64,000 nt of DNA. Source: Agromyces protaetiae. Lineage in GTDB: Bacteria; Actinomycetota; Actinomycetes; Actinomycetales; Microbacteriaceae. The notes beneath the pieces are model-generated. The model did not search any database and was not told the origin of the DNA. It was given only the letters and a program-made list of their open reading frames with translations. Both the position numbers and the translations under genes were made by a program. This document shows, in pieces, positions 56,346-64,000 of the stretch. Location of the stretch: contig NZ_CP133018.1 in the NCBI RefSeq assembly GCF_030866785.1, positions 3,038,001-3,102,000 of the forward strand, in the 5' to 3' direction. Positions within the stretch are counted from its first letter, which is position 1; each line of letters starts with the position of its first letter.

Positions 56346-57398
56346 TCACACTCGGATCTCGGTGACCGGCAGCGTCGAGTCGGCGCCGAACCCCGGCCCC
56401 GAGGGCTCGTAGCCCGCCATGATGAGTTGCGCGCCGAGCGCGGCGATCATCGCGCCGTTGTCGGTGCAGAGCGACAGCGGCGGGATGCGCAGGGCGACGC
56501 CCGAGGCATCCGCCCGCTCCTCGGCCACCTGCCGCAGCCGCGCGTTCGCCACCACTCCGCCGCCGAGCAGCAGCCTCGGCACGCCGAGGTCGCGGCATGC
56601 GGCAAGCGCCTTCGTCACGAGGACGTCGACCACTGCCTCGCGGAAGCTCGCGGCGACGTCGGCGAGCGGCACCGGCTCACCCGACGCCTCGCGGCGCTCG
56701 ACCCATCGCGCCACGGCGGTCTTCAGTCCGGAGAAGCTGAAGTCGTACCGGTGCCGCTCGAGATCCTTCGCCTGGCTGAGCCCGCGCGGGAACGCGATCG
56801 CCGCGGGGTCGCCGCCGACGGCGGCCCGATCGATCTCGGGCCCGCCCGGGTAGGGCAGCCCGAGCAGCCGGGCGACCTTGTCGAACGCTTCGCCGGCGGC
56901 GTCGTCGATGGTCTCCCCCAGGAGCTCGACGTCGCTCACCAGGTCGCGCACGAGCAGCAGCGAGGTATGGCCGCCCGAGACGAGCAGGGCGATCGTCGGC
57001 GTCTCGAGCGGCGCCTCATCGGCCAGCAGATCCGCACCGACGTGCCCGACGAGGTGATTCACGCCGTAGAGCGGGACGCCGAGCGAGAGCGCGAGCGCCT
57101 TCGCGGCCCCGACGCCCACCATGAGTGCGCCGGCGAGCCCGGGCCCGCTGGTCACGGCGACCGCGTCGAGGTCGTCGAGCGACACGGATGCCTCGGCGAG
57201 CGCCGTCCGAACCGTCGGCCCCAGCGCCTCGAGATGGGCGCGCGCCGCGACCTCGGGCACCACGCCGCCGTAGCGTGCATGCTCGTCCATCGACGACGCG
57301 ATCGCGTTGGCGAGCAGATCGGTGCCGCGCACGATGCCGACACCGGTCTCGTCGCAGCTGGTCTCGATGCCGAGCACGAGCGGGGCCTGACGATTCAC
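56346..57398 (-). CDS. tsaD: tRNA t6A threonylcarbamoyltransferase TsaD
   Basis: A 350-aa enzyme that transfers threonylcarbamoyl from TC-AMP to A37 of ANN-decoding tRNAs. It starts [19 protein letters not shown]; the iron-binding His pair is in [10 protein letters not shown], and [11 protein letters not shown] and FSFSGLKTA are conserved. Start GTG 57398 overlaps the rimI stop (GTGA). The motif GGATGCCTCG occurs twice here, each encoding an A-S stretch. Confidence 0.97.
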   Translation of the reverse strand: MNRQAPLVLGIETSCDETGVGIVRGTDLLANAIASSMDEHARYGGVVPEVAARAHLEALGPTVRTALAEASVSLDDLDAVAVTSGPGLAGALMVGVGAAKALALSLGVPLYGVNHLVGHVGADLLADEAPLETPTIALLVSGGHTSLLLVRDLVSDVELLGETIDDAAGEAFDKVARLLGLPYPGGPEIDRAAVGGDPAAIAFPRGLSQAKDLERHRYDFSFSGLKTAVARWVERREASGEPVPLADVAASFREAVVDVLVTKALAACRDLGVPRLLLGGGVVANARLRQVAEERADASGVALRIPPLSLCTDNGAMIAALGAQLIMAGYEPSGPGFGADSTLPVTEIRV

Positions 57399-57898
57399 TG
57401 GACCTCCACGGCGGGCGTGTCTGCGGGCGATGCGACGGCGGGCGGCACGTTCAGCCGCATCGTGATCGCGTCGATGCCGCCCCTGTAGTAGCGGGGGCGC
57501 ACGCCGATCTCGGCGAAGCCGAGCGAGGTGTAGAGCGCCCTGGCGACCGGGTTGTCGGCACGCACCTCGAGGAAGAGGCGAGCGGTGCCGCGGCGGCGCG
57601 CCTCGTCGATGAGCGAGAGCATGAGCACGCGACCGAGCCCGTGGCCCCGGTGATCGGGGGCGACCGCGATCGTCTGCACGTCGCCTTCGCCGCTGCCCCG
57701 CCCCGCGAGGAGGCCCGCGTACGCGAGGACCTCGCGCGGAGCGCCGTCGTCCACGGCGACGAGGTAGTGCGTGTGCGGGCTTTCGAGCTCCCGGCGCATG
57801 GCGTCCTCCGGCCACGCGTCGTCGGTGAAGACGGAGCGCTCGAGCTGCATGACGGCGTCCAGGTCGCCGATGTCGGCGCGGCGGAGCATCCGACTCAT
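57395..57898 (-). CDS. rimI: Ribosomal protein S18-alanine N-acetyltransferase (RimI)
   Basis: A 167-aa GNAT protein with the acetyl-CoA motif [15 protein letters not shown] and [26 protein letters not shown]. It is placed between tsaB and tsaD with four-base overlaps on both sides, the common actinobacterial order. Substrate S18 is assigned by family; other N-termini are possible. Confidence 0.93.
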   Translation of the reverse strand: MSRMLRRADIGDLDAVMQLERSVFTDDAWPEDAMRRELESPHTHYLVAVDDGAPREVLAYAGLLAGRGSGEGDVQTIAVAPDHRGHGLGRVLMLSLIDEARRRGTARLFLEVRADNPVARALYTSLGFAEIGVRPRYYRGGIDAITMRLNVPPAVASPADTPAVEVQ

Positions 57899-58515
57899 TG
57901 CGAGACCCGCTTACCGGCCGAGAGTGTCACGTCGGGCGCGCGCAGGTAGATCGGCTCGTCGTCCGCGAGCGGCAGCCGGCTCGCGGCGAAGCCGAGTTCG
58001 GCGATCATGCCGACCGCGCCGGCCGGAACGACGGCGGCGTCGTGCCGGGTCGCCGACGAGGTGGGCACGTCATCGCGCGGGAACAACTCGGGGCCGGTCA
58101 CGCGCACGGGCAGTCCGTCGTCGTCGAGCCCTGTGTATCCGGAGACCGCGGACTCGCGGCGGCGCGCATCGGTCACGACCTGGAGCGTACCCTCGCCCCC
58201 GTCGCGGTACCACGACCAGGCGACGGCGTCGTGGCTCGCGACCGGCACGACGGGCCGGGCGATGCCGAGGGCGAACGCCCGCGCGGCGGCAATACCGACC
58301 CGCAGTCCCGTGAACGGCCCGGGCCCCATGCCGACGGCCACGCCCGAGAGGTCGCGCGGCGCGACGGCCGCGGCGTGCAGCGCCCGCTCGATGAACTCGC
58401 CGATCACCTCGGCGTGCCGCATCGCATCGTCGGTGCCGACCTCGGCGAGCACGCCGCCGTCGCGGTCGACGACGGCGACGCTCGTTCCGGTCGACGTGTC
58501 GATCGCGAGGAGCAT
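57895..58515 (-). CDS. tsaB: t6A biosynthesis protein TsaB
   Basis: A 206-aa ASKHA-fold scaffold that pairs with TsaD and Tsa[18 protein letters not shown] and [25 protein letters not shown] are diagnostic. ATG 58515. It is preceded by a 237-base spacer with a large palindrome and a G-run tract, although tsaE and tsaB are normally adjacent. Confidence 0.95.
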   Translation of the reverse strand: MLLAIDTSTGTSVAVVDRDGGVLAEVGTDDAMRHAEVIGEFIERALHAAAVAPRDLSGVAVGMGPGPFTGLRVGIAAARAFALGIARPVVPVASHDAVAWSWYRDGGEGTLQVVTDARRRESAVSGYTGLDDDGLPVRVTGPELFPRDDVPTSSATRHDAAVVPAGAVGMIAELGFAASRLPLADDEPIYLRAPDVTLSAGKRVSQ

Positions 58516-58583
58516 GCTCCAAGCCTAGGCTCCCCGCCCGCTCTCCGTCCGCTCCCCGTCCGCCGAGCCCGCCCCGCGTTCGC

Positions 58584-58652
58584 CGAGTGATGCCGAAATG
58601 GGTCGAATGCACGCCCATATCGACCACACTCGAGCCGTTTCGGCATCACTCG
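58584..58652. repeat. 69-bp palindrome between tsaE and tsaB
   Basis: CGAGTGATGCCGAAA (58584-58598) and TTTCGGCATCACTCG (58638-58652) are perfect 15-bp arms; inner sequence pairs further with a few mismatches. As RNA this would be a long hairpin between two coding regions of one operon. Confidence 0.85.
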
Positions 58653-58655
58653 ACG

Positions 58656-58762
58656 GAGGGGGGTGGGTGGGAGGGAGGGAGGGTGGGTGGGTGGGAGGGA
58701 GGGCGGGTGGGGTGGGTGAGGGCGGGTGGGGCGGCGTGGGTGGGTAAGGGGGTTAGGGGGTG
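58656..58762 (+). repeat. G-run tract with quadruplex potential
   Basis: About 107 bases on the plus strand consist almost only of runs of three or more G separated by single T, A or C (GGGTGGGTGGGAGGGAGGGA and onward). The tsaE-tsaB mRNA is the C-rich strand, so the G runs are on the template. The last bases overlap the tsaE stop codon. Confidence 0.9.
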
Positions 58763-59298
58763 GCCGCGAAGCGGGTGCCGGCCCAGCGCGGGCCGTGGCC
58801 CGTGACCGTGAGCGCGCGGGGCTCGTCGGCGTCGAGGTCGGCGTCGGCCAGGTCGGCGTCGGCCAGGTCGGATGCCTCGCCCGAGGCATCCGCCCCATCG
58901 ACGCCGCTGTCGCCGCCCACCCGGCGCTCGATGACGATCTCGAGCCAGGACTCGCTCACGCCGTCGAGCAGGCCGGCACCCCACTCGACGACGACCACCG
59001 AACGCGCGAAGTCGAGGTCGAGGTCGTCGAGCTCGGCCGCCGAACCCAGCCGGTAGGCGTCGACGTGCACGAGCGGCGCACCGCCGACGAGGCTCGGGTG
59101 CGTGCGTGCCAGCACGAACGTCGGCGACTGCACGGGCCCCCGCACGCCGAGGCCGTCGCCGATCCCGCGTGTGAGGGTCGTCTTGCCTGCGCCGAGCGGG
59201 CCGGTGAGCACCAGCAGATCGCCCGCGGCCAGCTCGCGCGCGAGGTCGCGGCCGAAGGCCTCCATCGCCTCGGTGTCGGGCACGGCGAGCCGCATCAC
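58753..59298 (-). CDS. tsaE: t6A biosynthesis ATPase TsaE
   Basis: A 181-aa P-loop protein: LVLTGPLGAGKTTLTRGIG, SPTFVLARTH, HVDAYRL and VVVVEWGAGL. Near the C-terminus there is an acidic insertion (about 30 residues) that includes a perfect inverted pair of the GGATGCCTCG motif. Start is GTG 59298 (overlapping the alr stop) or ATG 59295. Confidence 0.95.
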   Translation of the reverse strand: MMRLAVPDTEAMEAFGRDLARELAAGDLLVLTGPLGAGKTTLTRGIGDGLGVRGPVQSPTFVLARTHPSLVGGAPLVHVDAYRLGSAAELDDLDLDFARSVVVVEWGAGLLDGVSESWLEIVIERRVGGDSGVDGADASGEASDLADADLADADLDADEPRALTVTGHGPRWAGTRFAATP

Positions 59299-60437
59299 TC
59301 CACCCCGAGGTACGTGCGCGGCACGCGGCGGCCGATGCGGGTGACGATCTCGTACCCGATGGTGTCGGCGGCGTCCGCCCAGTCGTCGGCCGAGGGCGCT
59401 CCCGTCGCCGGGTCGCCGAACAGCACGACCTCGTCACCGACCTCGACCGGGTCGTCGCCGACGTCGACGAGGAACTGGTCCATCGCGATGCGCCCGACGA
59501 TGCGACGCTTCGCGCCGTTGAGCAGCACCTCGGCACGACCTGAAGCCTGGCGCGGCACCCCGTCGGCGTAGCCGAGCGGGATGAGGGCGAGGGTCGTCGG
59601 CCGGTCGGCGCGCCAGACGTGCCCGTAGGACGCACCCGTTCCCGGCTCGACGCGCCGCACCGCCGCGACCCGGCCGCGGAGCGTCATCGCGGGCCGGATG
59701 CCGAGCTGTGCGGACGTCGTGCCGTCGCCGTACGGTGAGACCCCGTAGACACCGATGCCGATGCGGACGACGTCGTACCGCGCGTCGGGCGTGCTGAGTG
59801 CTGCGGCGGTCGAGGCGATATGCCGCATCTCGGGTGCGAGTCCGTGCCCCGCCGCGGTGGCGAGCGCGCGTTCGAACTCGGCGAGCTGTGCGGCGTCGGT
59901 GTCGGCGTCGGTGTTCGCGAGATGGCTGAACACGCCACGCACCCGTACGCGGCCGCGCTCCTCGAGCGTGGCCGCGAGCGCGACGACGGCGGGCCAGTCC
60001 TCGGGCGCGACGCCGTTGCGGCTGAGCCCGGTGTCGATCTTGAGATGCACGGCGGCGGGGCGGACCGCGGCCCCGGCTGCGGCACCGATCGCCTCGAGCT
60101 GGGCCGCGGACGACACGCCGAGGTCGATGTCGTTCGCGACCGCCGGGCCGAAGGCAGCGTCGGGGTCGTGCAGCCAGGCGAGCAGCGGAGCCTCGATGCC
60201 CGCCGCCCGCAGCGCGAGCGCCTCGTCGAGATCGGCTGTGCCGAGCCAGGACGCACCGCCGTCGAGTGCGGCCCGGGCCACGGGCAGCGCCCCGTGCCCG
60301 TAGGCGTCGGCCTTGACGACCGCGAGCACCCGCGCGGGCGCGACCTGGGCGGCGATGACCCTGATGTTCTCGCGCACGGCGTCGAGATCGATCACGGCCT
60401 CGCGGAACGGACGGGCGTGGGTCGGAGCATCCGTCAT
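59295..60437 (-). CDS. alr: Alanine racemase
   Basis: A 380-aa PLP enzyme making D-Ala for peptidoglycan. The PLP Lys42 is in VVKADAYGHG, and the catalytic Tyr in GASYGHVW. ATG 60437 overlaps the acpS stop by four bases; its stop overlaps tsaE. Cytoplasmic and essential for cell wall unless a second racemase exists. Confidence 0.97.
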   Translation of the reverse strand: MTDAPTHARPFREAVIDLDAVRENIRVIAAQVAPARVLAVVKADAYGHGALPVARAALDGGASWLGTADLDEALALRAAGIEAPLLAWLHDPDAAFGPAVANDIDLGVSSAAQLEAIGAAAGAAVRPAAVHLKIDTGLSRNGVAPEDWPAVVALAATLEERGRVRVRGVFSHLANTDADTDAAQLAEFERALATAAGHGLAPEMRHIASTAAALSTPDARYDVVRIGIGVYGVSPYGDGTTSAQLGIRPAMTLRGRVAAVRRVEPGTGASYGHVWRADRPTTLALIPLGYADGVPRQASGRAEVLLNGAKRRIVGRIAMDQFLVDVGDDPVEVGDEVVLFGDPATGAPSADDWADAADTIGYEIVTRIGRRVPRTYLGVE

Positions 60438-60805
60438 CGCGATGCTCCCCCGCTCAGTCGCTCGAGCACGACGAATGCACTCGCGATGCCGGCGTCGTGA
60501 CTCATCGACAGGTGCACCCGGTCGATGCCGAGGCGGGCGAGGTGGGTCGCCAACTCGCCCGAGAGCACGAACCCGGGGTCGCCGTCGTCGTTCTGCACGA
60601 CGCGCATGTCGTGCCAGCGCAGCACCGAATGACCGCCGAGCGCCTTGATCAGCGCCTCCTTCGCGGCGAACCGGGCGGCCAGCGAGCGCGCCGGCCGACC
60701 GCGTTCGCTCTCAGCGAACAAGCGTTCGATGAGCCGCGGCGTGCGCTCGATCGACCGCTCGAAGCGTGCGATGTCGACCACGTCGACCCCGATGCCCGCG
60801 ATCAT
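60434..60805 (-). CDS. acpS: Holo-[acyl-carrier-protein] synthase
   Basis: A 123-aa phosphopantetheinyl transferase. GIGVDVVDIARFE (Asp8, metal) and RFAAKEALIKALGG (Glu, metal) are diagnostic. It activates ACP with the CoA arm. It is 36 bases after glmS and overlaps alr. Confidence 0.97.
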   Translation of the reverse strand: MIAGIGVDVVDIARFERSIERTPRLIERLFAESERGRPARSLAARFAAKEALIKALGGHSVLRWHDMRVVQNDDGDPGFVLSGELATHLARLGIDRVHLSMSHDAGIASAFVVLERLSGGASR

Positions 60806-60841
60806 GCCCCGACCACGCTCACGCCGCGCTCATCTCCCGGC

Positions 60842-62692
60842 CTACTCGACCGTGACAGACTTCGCCAGGTTGCGCGGCTGGTCGACGTCGAGCCCCTTCG
60901 CCTCCGAGAGCTCCATCGCGAACACCTGCAGCGGCACCACCGCGAGCAACGGCTCGTACAGCGGGGCGGCGAGCGGGATGCGCACGACCTCGTCGGCGAA
61001 CGGCAGGACCGACGCGTCGCCGGCCTCGGCGATCGCGATGACCCGAGCGCCGCGCGCCCGGATCTCCTGGATGTTCGAGACGACCTTCGGGTGCAGCACG
61101 GCCGAGCCGCGCGGGCTCGGCACCACGACGAAGACGGGCTGGCCGGGTTCGATGAGGGCGATCGGCCCATGCTTGAGCTCACCCGCGGCGAAGCCCTCGG
61201 CGTGGATGTACGCGAGCTCCTTGAGCTTCAGCGCGCCCTCCAGCGCGATCGGATACCCGACGTGGCGGCCGAGGAAGAGCACCGACCGGGTGTCAGCCAT
61301 CCAGTGCGCGAGCTGCGCGACCTTCTCGGACTCGGCGAGCACCGTCTCGAGCTTCGCGGGAACCTGTTGCAGCTCCTCGACTTCGGCCGCGAGCGCCTCG
61401 GCGTCGAGCGTGCCGCGCAGGCGCGCGAGATGCAGGCCGAACAGGTACAGCGCCGTGATCTGCGCCACGAACGCCTTCGTCGACGCCACCGCGACCTCCG
61501 GGCCGGCATGCGTGTAGACGACGCCGTCGGACTCGCGCGGAATGGTCGCACCCTGCGTGTTGCAGATCGAGATCGTCGGCGACCCCTGCTCGCGCGCGTA
61601 CTTCACGGCCATGAGGGTGTCCATGGTCTCGCCCGACTGGCTGATGGAGACGACGAGCGTATCGCCGTCGAGCACGGGCTCGCGGTAGCGGAACTCGTGG
61701 CTGAGCTCGACCTCGACCGGGATCCGCGCCCACTTCTCGATCGCGTACTTCGCGACGAGACCCGCGTAGGACGCGGTGCCGCAGGCGATGATCGTGATGC
61801 GACGGATGTCTCGGAGCCGGTCGTCGCCGAACGCCTCGAGCTCGGGGATCGCGACGTGCCCGTCGACGATCCGACCGCGCAGGGTGTTGGCGACCGCCTC
61901 GGGCTGCTCGGAGACCTCTTTGCGCATGAACGACGACCAGCCGCCCTTCTCGGCCGCCGAGGCGTCCCATGCGACCTCGAACGGCTCGACCTCGACGGGG
62001 CCGCCATCGAAATCGGTGACGGTCACACCGTCGGCCGTGATCGACACGATCTGGTCCTGCCCGATCGCGACGGCGCGCTTGGTGTACTCGACGAACGCCG
62101 CGACGTCGGACCCGAGGAAGTTCTCGCCCTCGCCGAGACCGATGACCAGCGGCGAGTTGCGACGCGCGCCGACGACGACGCCCGGCTCCTCGCGGTGCAC
62201 CGCGAGGAGGGTGAACGCACCCTCCAGGCGCGACACAGTCCGCTGGAATGCCTCACGAAGATCCCCGGTCTCGCGGTACGCCTGCCCGAGCAGCACCGCC
62301 GCCACCTCGGTGTCGGTCTCGCTCTCGAACGCGAAGCCCGCCTCGAGCAGCTCGGCCTTCAACTCGGCGAAGTTCTCGATGATGCCGTTGTGGATGAGCG
62401 CGAGCCGGCCCTCGTCGCCGAGGTGCGGGTGCGCGTTGACGTCGGTGGGCCCGCCGTGCGTGGCCCATCGGGTGTGCCCGATGCCCGTGCCGCCCGGCGC
62501 GAGCGGGTTGCGCTCGAGCTCGTCGGCGAGCACCTGGAGCTTGCCGGCGCGCTTGGCCGTCTCGAGGCCGCCGGTGCCATCGATGACGGCGACTCCGGCC
62601 GAGTCGTAGCCACGGTATTCGAGCCGCCGAAGGCCGCCCACGAGGACGTCGAGGCTCTCACGAGGCCCGACATATCCGACGATTCCACACAT
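60842..62692 (-). CDS. glmS: Glutamine-fructose-6-phosphate aminotransferase (isomerising)
   Basis: A 616-aa enzyme making glucosamine-6-phosphate. Met is followed directly by the nucleophile Cys (MCGIVGYVG), so ATG 62692 is certain. Glutaminase motifs (HTRWATHG) and two SIS domains with SQSGETMDTLMAVK follow; the C-terminus ends NLAKSVTVE, the normal end. No glmS ribozyme fold is evident in the short leader. Divergent from coaA. Confidence 0.98.
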   Translation of the reverse strand: MCGIVGYVGPRESLDVLVGGLRRLEYRGYDSAGVAVIDGTGGLETAKRAGKLQVLADELERNPLAPGGTGIGHTRWATHGGPTDVNAHPHLGDEGRLALIHNGIIENFAELKAELLEAGFAFESETDTEVAAVLLGQAYRETGDLREAFQRTVSRLEGAFTLLAVHREEPGVVVGARRNSPLVIGLGEGENFLGSDVAAFVEYTKRAVAIGQDQIVSITADGVTVTDFDGGPVEVEPFEVAWDASAAEKGGWSSFMRKEVSEQPEAVANTLRGRIVDGHVAIPELEAFGDDRLRDIRRITIIACGTASYAGLVAKYAIEKWARIPVEVELSHEFRYREPVLDGDTLVVSISQSGETMDTLMAVKYAREQGSPTISICNTQGATIPRESDGVVYTHAGPEVAVASTKAFVAQITALYLFGLHLARLRGTLDAEALAAEVEELQQVPAKLETVLAESEKVAQLAHWMADTRSVLFLGRHVGYPIALEGALKLKELAYIHAEGFAAGELKHGPIALIEPGQPVFVVVPSPRGSAVLHPKVVSNIQEIRARGARVIAIAEAGDASVLPFADEVVRIPLAAPLYEPLLAVVPLQVFAMELSEAKGLDVDQPRNLAKSVTVE

Positions 62693-62768
62693 GCGGTCGA
62701 TCCTACCGGCGGCTGGATGTGCGCCTGCTCCGAGCGGACCGCCGCCGAGGCATCCGTGCTGCGCTCGT

Positions 62769-62825
62769 CGAACCTCCGCGATCTGCGGGAGCGTTGCGCG
62801 ACCACCCGCAGGTCGCGGAGGTTCG
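62769..62825. repeat. 57-bp palindrome in the glmS-coaA divergent region
   Basis: CGAACCTCCGCGATCTGCGGG (positions 62769-62789) pairs with positions 62805-62825 over 21 bp with one G-U type mismatch; the loop is 15 bases. It lies 77 bases upstream of glmS and ends about 27 bases before the coaA -10 box. Confidence 0.85.
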
Positions 62826-62851
62826 GGCCAAGGGGCCGATCCGGCCGCCAC

Positions 62852-62857
62852 TAGACT
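62852..62857 (+). promoter_or_regulatory. -10 box of coaA, leaderless start
   Basis: TAGACT ends seven bases before GTG 62864, so the mRNA would begin at or next to this codon. There is no ribosome-binding site. This decides between GTG 62858 and GTG 62864 in favour of the second. Confidence 0.6.
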
Positions 62858-62863
62858 GTGCGG

Positions 62864-63814
62864 GTGCTGGATCGCCCGAGCCTCTCGTCGGCGCAGCTGT
62901 CGCCCTTCATCGAGATCGACCGTGCCGACTGGGCCGCGCTGGCGCCCTCCGTGCCCTCGCCGTTGACCGAGACCGAGATCGTGCAGCTGCGCGGCCTCGG
63001 CGAGCCGCTCGACATGCGCGAGGTCGCCGAGGTGTACCTGCCGCTGTCGCGACTGCTGAACCTGTATGTGGGCGGCGCCCGCGCGCTCCGCGACCAGACC
63101 AGCCGGTTCCTGCGCGAGCCCGGCAGTGCGACGCCGTTCGTGATCGGCGTCGCCGGATCGGTCGCGGTCGGCAAGTCGACGATCGCGCGCCTGCTGCGCG
63201 AGCTGCTCACCCGGTGGGAGGGGACGCCCCGAGTCGAGCTCGTCACGACCGACGGATTCCTCTTCCCGACCGCCGAGCTCGAGCGCCGAGGCCTCCTCGA
63301 ACGCAAAGGCTTCCCCGAGTCGTACGACCGGCGCGCACTGCTGCGGTTCGTGAGTGAGGTGAAGGCGGGCGCCAAAGAGGTGGTCGCGCCGTTCTATTCC
63401 CACCTCGTGTACGACATCGTGCCCGACGCGCAGATCACGGTCAGGCAGCCCGACGTGCTCATCGTCGAGGGCCTCAACGTGCTGCAACCCCCCGCCCCCG
63501 GCCATGGCCTCGCCGTGAGCGACCTGTTCGACTTCACCGTCTACGTCGACGCGCGAACCTCTGACATCGCCCGCTGGTACGAGGAGCGATTCCTGAAGCT
63601 GCAGCGCGGCGCGTTCGCGAACCCGAACTCGTACTTCCACCGGTACGCCTCGCTCTCCGAGACCGAGGCGCGCACGCGCGCGGCCGAGATCTGGCGCTCG
63701 ATCAATGAGCCGAACCTGCTCCAGAACATCCGGCCCACGCGCTCGCGCGCGACGCTCGTGCTGCGGAAGGACTCGGACCACACGGTGTCGAGCGTCCTGC
63801 TGCGAAAGCTCTGA
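62864..63814 (+). CDS. coaA: Type I pantothenate kinase
   Basis: A 316-aa kinase for the first step of CoA synthesis. P-loop [46 protein letters not shown] and YSHLVYDIV are conserved. Start GTG 62864 is favoured by the -10 position; GTG 62858 adds two residues. Cytoplasmic and likely essential. Convergent with glmM. Confidence 0.97.
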   Translation: MLDRPSLSSAQLSPFIEIDRADWAALAPSVPSPLTETEIVQLRGLGEPLDMREVAEVYLPLSRLLNLYVGGARALRDQTSRFLREPGSATPFVIGVAGSVAVGKSTIARLLRELLTRWEGTPRVELVTTDGFLFPTAELERRGLLERKGFPESYDRRALLRFVSEVKAGAKEVVAPFYSHLVYDIVPDAQITVRQPDVLIVEGLNVLQPPAPGHGLAVSDLFDFTVYVDARTSDIARWYEERFLKLQRGAFANPNSYFHRYASLSETEARTRAAEIWRSINEPNLLQNIRPTRSRATLVLRKDSDHTVSSVLLRKL

Positions 63815-63894
63815 CCCGGCCCGCGCGCGACACGGCGCGGCTGGGCGGGCTTGGCGGCCTGGGCGGGCTGGGCCGCCTGGGCGGCGCGCCTCGG

Positions 63895-64000
63895 CTAGAG
63901 CGCGAGGCGGGCGCGGACCACGTCGGCGAGGGCCTCGGCGTGCCGCTCGGCCGTGGCCTGATCGGCCGCCTCGACCATGACCCTGACCATCGGCTCGGTG
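63895..64000 (-). CDS. glmM: Phosphoglucosamine mutase, C-terminal end only
   Basis: Only the last 34 codons and the stop are inside the window. They read TEPMVRVMVEAADQATAERH and on to RARLAL, the phosphate-binding C-terminal signature of GlmM. It would convert glucosamine-6-phosphate (from GlmS) to the 1-phosphate. The position next to coaA and glmS supports this. Confidence 0.9.
   Translation of the reverse strand, partial: TEPMVRVMVEAADQATAERHAEALADVVRARLAL

Noticed and set aside
62693..62768. glmS ribozyme or riboswitch upstream of glmS
   Set aside because: The leader is too short and no ribozyme core is recognisable; the class is typical of Firmicutes.
60497..62854. 785-codon open frame on the plus strand opposite glmS and acpS
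   Set aside because: Antisense shadow of well-conserved genes; composition typical of a wrong frame.
63815..63894. Terminator between coaA and glmM
   Set aside because: Only G/C-rich direct repeats (GGGCGGGCT-like) are visible; no convincing stem-loop could be drawn.

Overview
The window is about 70% G+C by eye, gene-dense, with almost no AT-rich DNA. Gene order (glmM-coaA-glmS-acpS-alr-tsaE-tsaB-rimI-tsaD beside groES; guaB/guaB3/guaA around glpD; sucC-sucD, a PerM-like protein, purN, purH) and content point to a high-GC actinobacterium, most likely of the family Microbacteriaceae (Agromyces/Microbacterium-like). The genus is not decidable from sequence alone. No rRNA, tRNA, prophage, transposase or CRISPR array was seen.

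Layout. 1-1.04 kb: a NarL-type response regulator and the 5' end of a membrane protein, probably its kinase. 1.2-4.9 kb: a large patatin-like protein with a membrane C-terminus. 5.0-9.1 kb: a heterodimeric ABC exporter behind a long leader that encodes a candidate 34-aa peptide. 9.1-14.0 kb: a membrane-anchored dimethylargininase-like enzyme, a Leu/Val-type dehydrogenase, purH and purN. 14.1-21.6 kb: an APC permease, membrane proteins and sucCD. 21.8-25.6 kb: an ABC/XRE operon, a DUF72 gene and a Nudix gene overlapping pcrA. 25.6-32.3 kb: PcrA-type helicase, GDPD phosphodiesterase, Bax1-I membrane protein, an ECF42-type sigma factor with its YCII partner. 32.4-34.3 kb: a divergent flavin monooxygenase/TetR pair bracketed by palindromes. 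34.4-45.1 kb: guaA, DUF3817, SURF1, an OpgB-like phosphoglycerol transferase, glpD, guaB3, a MalY/PatB enzyme and guaB. 45.4-51.4 kb: a complete liv transporter (livHMGF and convergent livK). 51.6-64 kb: rarD, groES with two CIRCE operators, a THUMP-like methyltransferase, three DUF4190-like membrane proteins and the conserved tsaD-to-glmM cluster.

How genes work together: purH, purN, guaA, guaB and guaB3 cover late purine and GMP synthesis. glmS, glmM and alr feed the cell wall. tsaB, tsaD and tsaE make the t6A tRNA modification. livHMGFK imports branched-chain amino acids, and the nearby dehydrogenase could catabolise them.

The most unusual content is non-coding. (1) The 10-mer GGATGCCTCG occurs 22 times (both strands), in genes always in one reading frame and in spacers sometimes as near-perfect palindromes. 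(2) Arrays of GCGCCA units at an exact 19-bp period face each other head to head at three gene ends. (3) Three 75-79 bp palindromes share ends TGCTCAGGAA/TTCCTGAGCA. Together they suggest several families of small dispersed intergenic repeats. Two protein fusions also stand out: a 4-TM domain on a dimethylargininase, and a signal peptide plus beta-sandwich-like domain on LivH.
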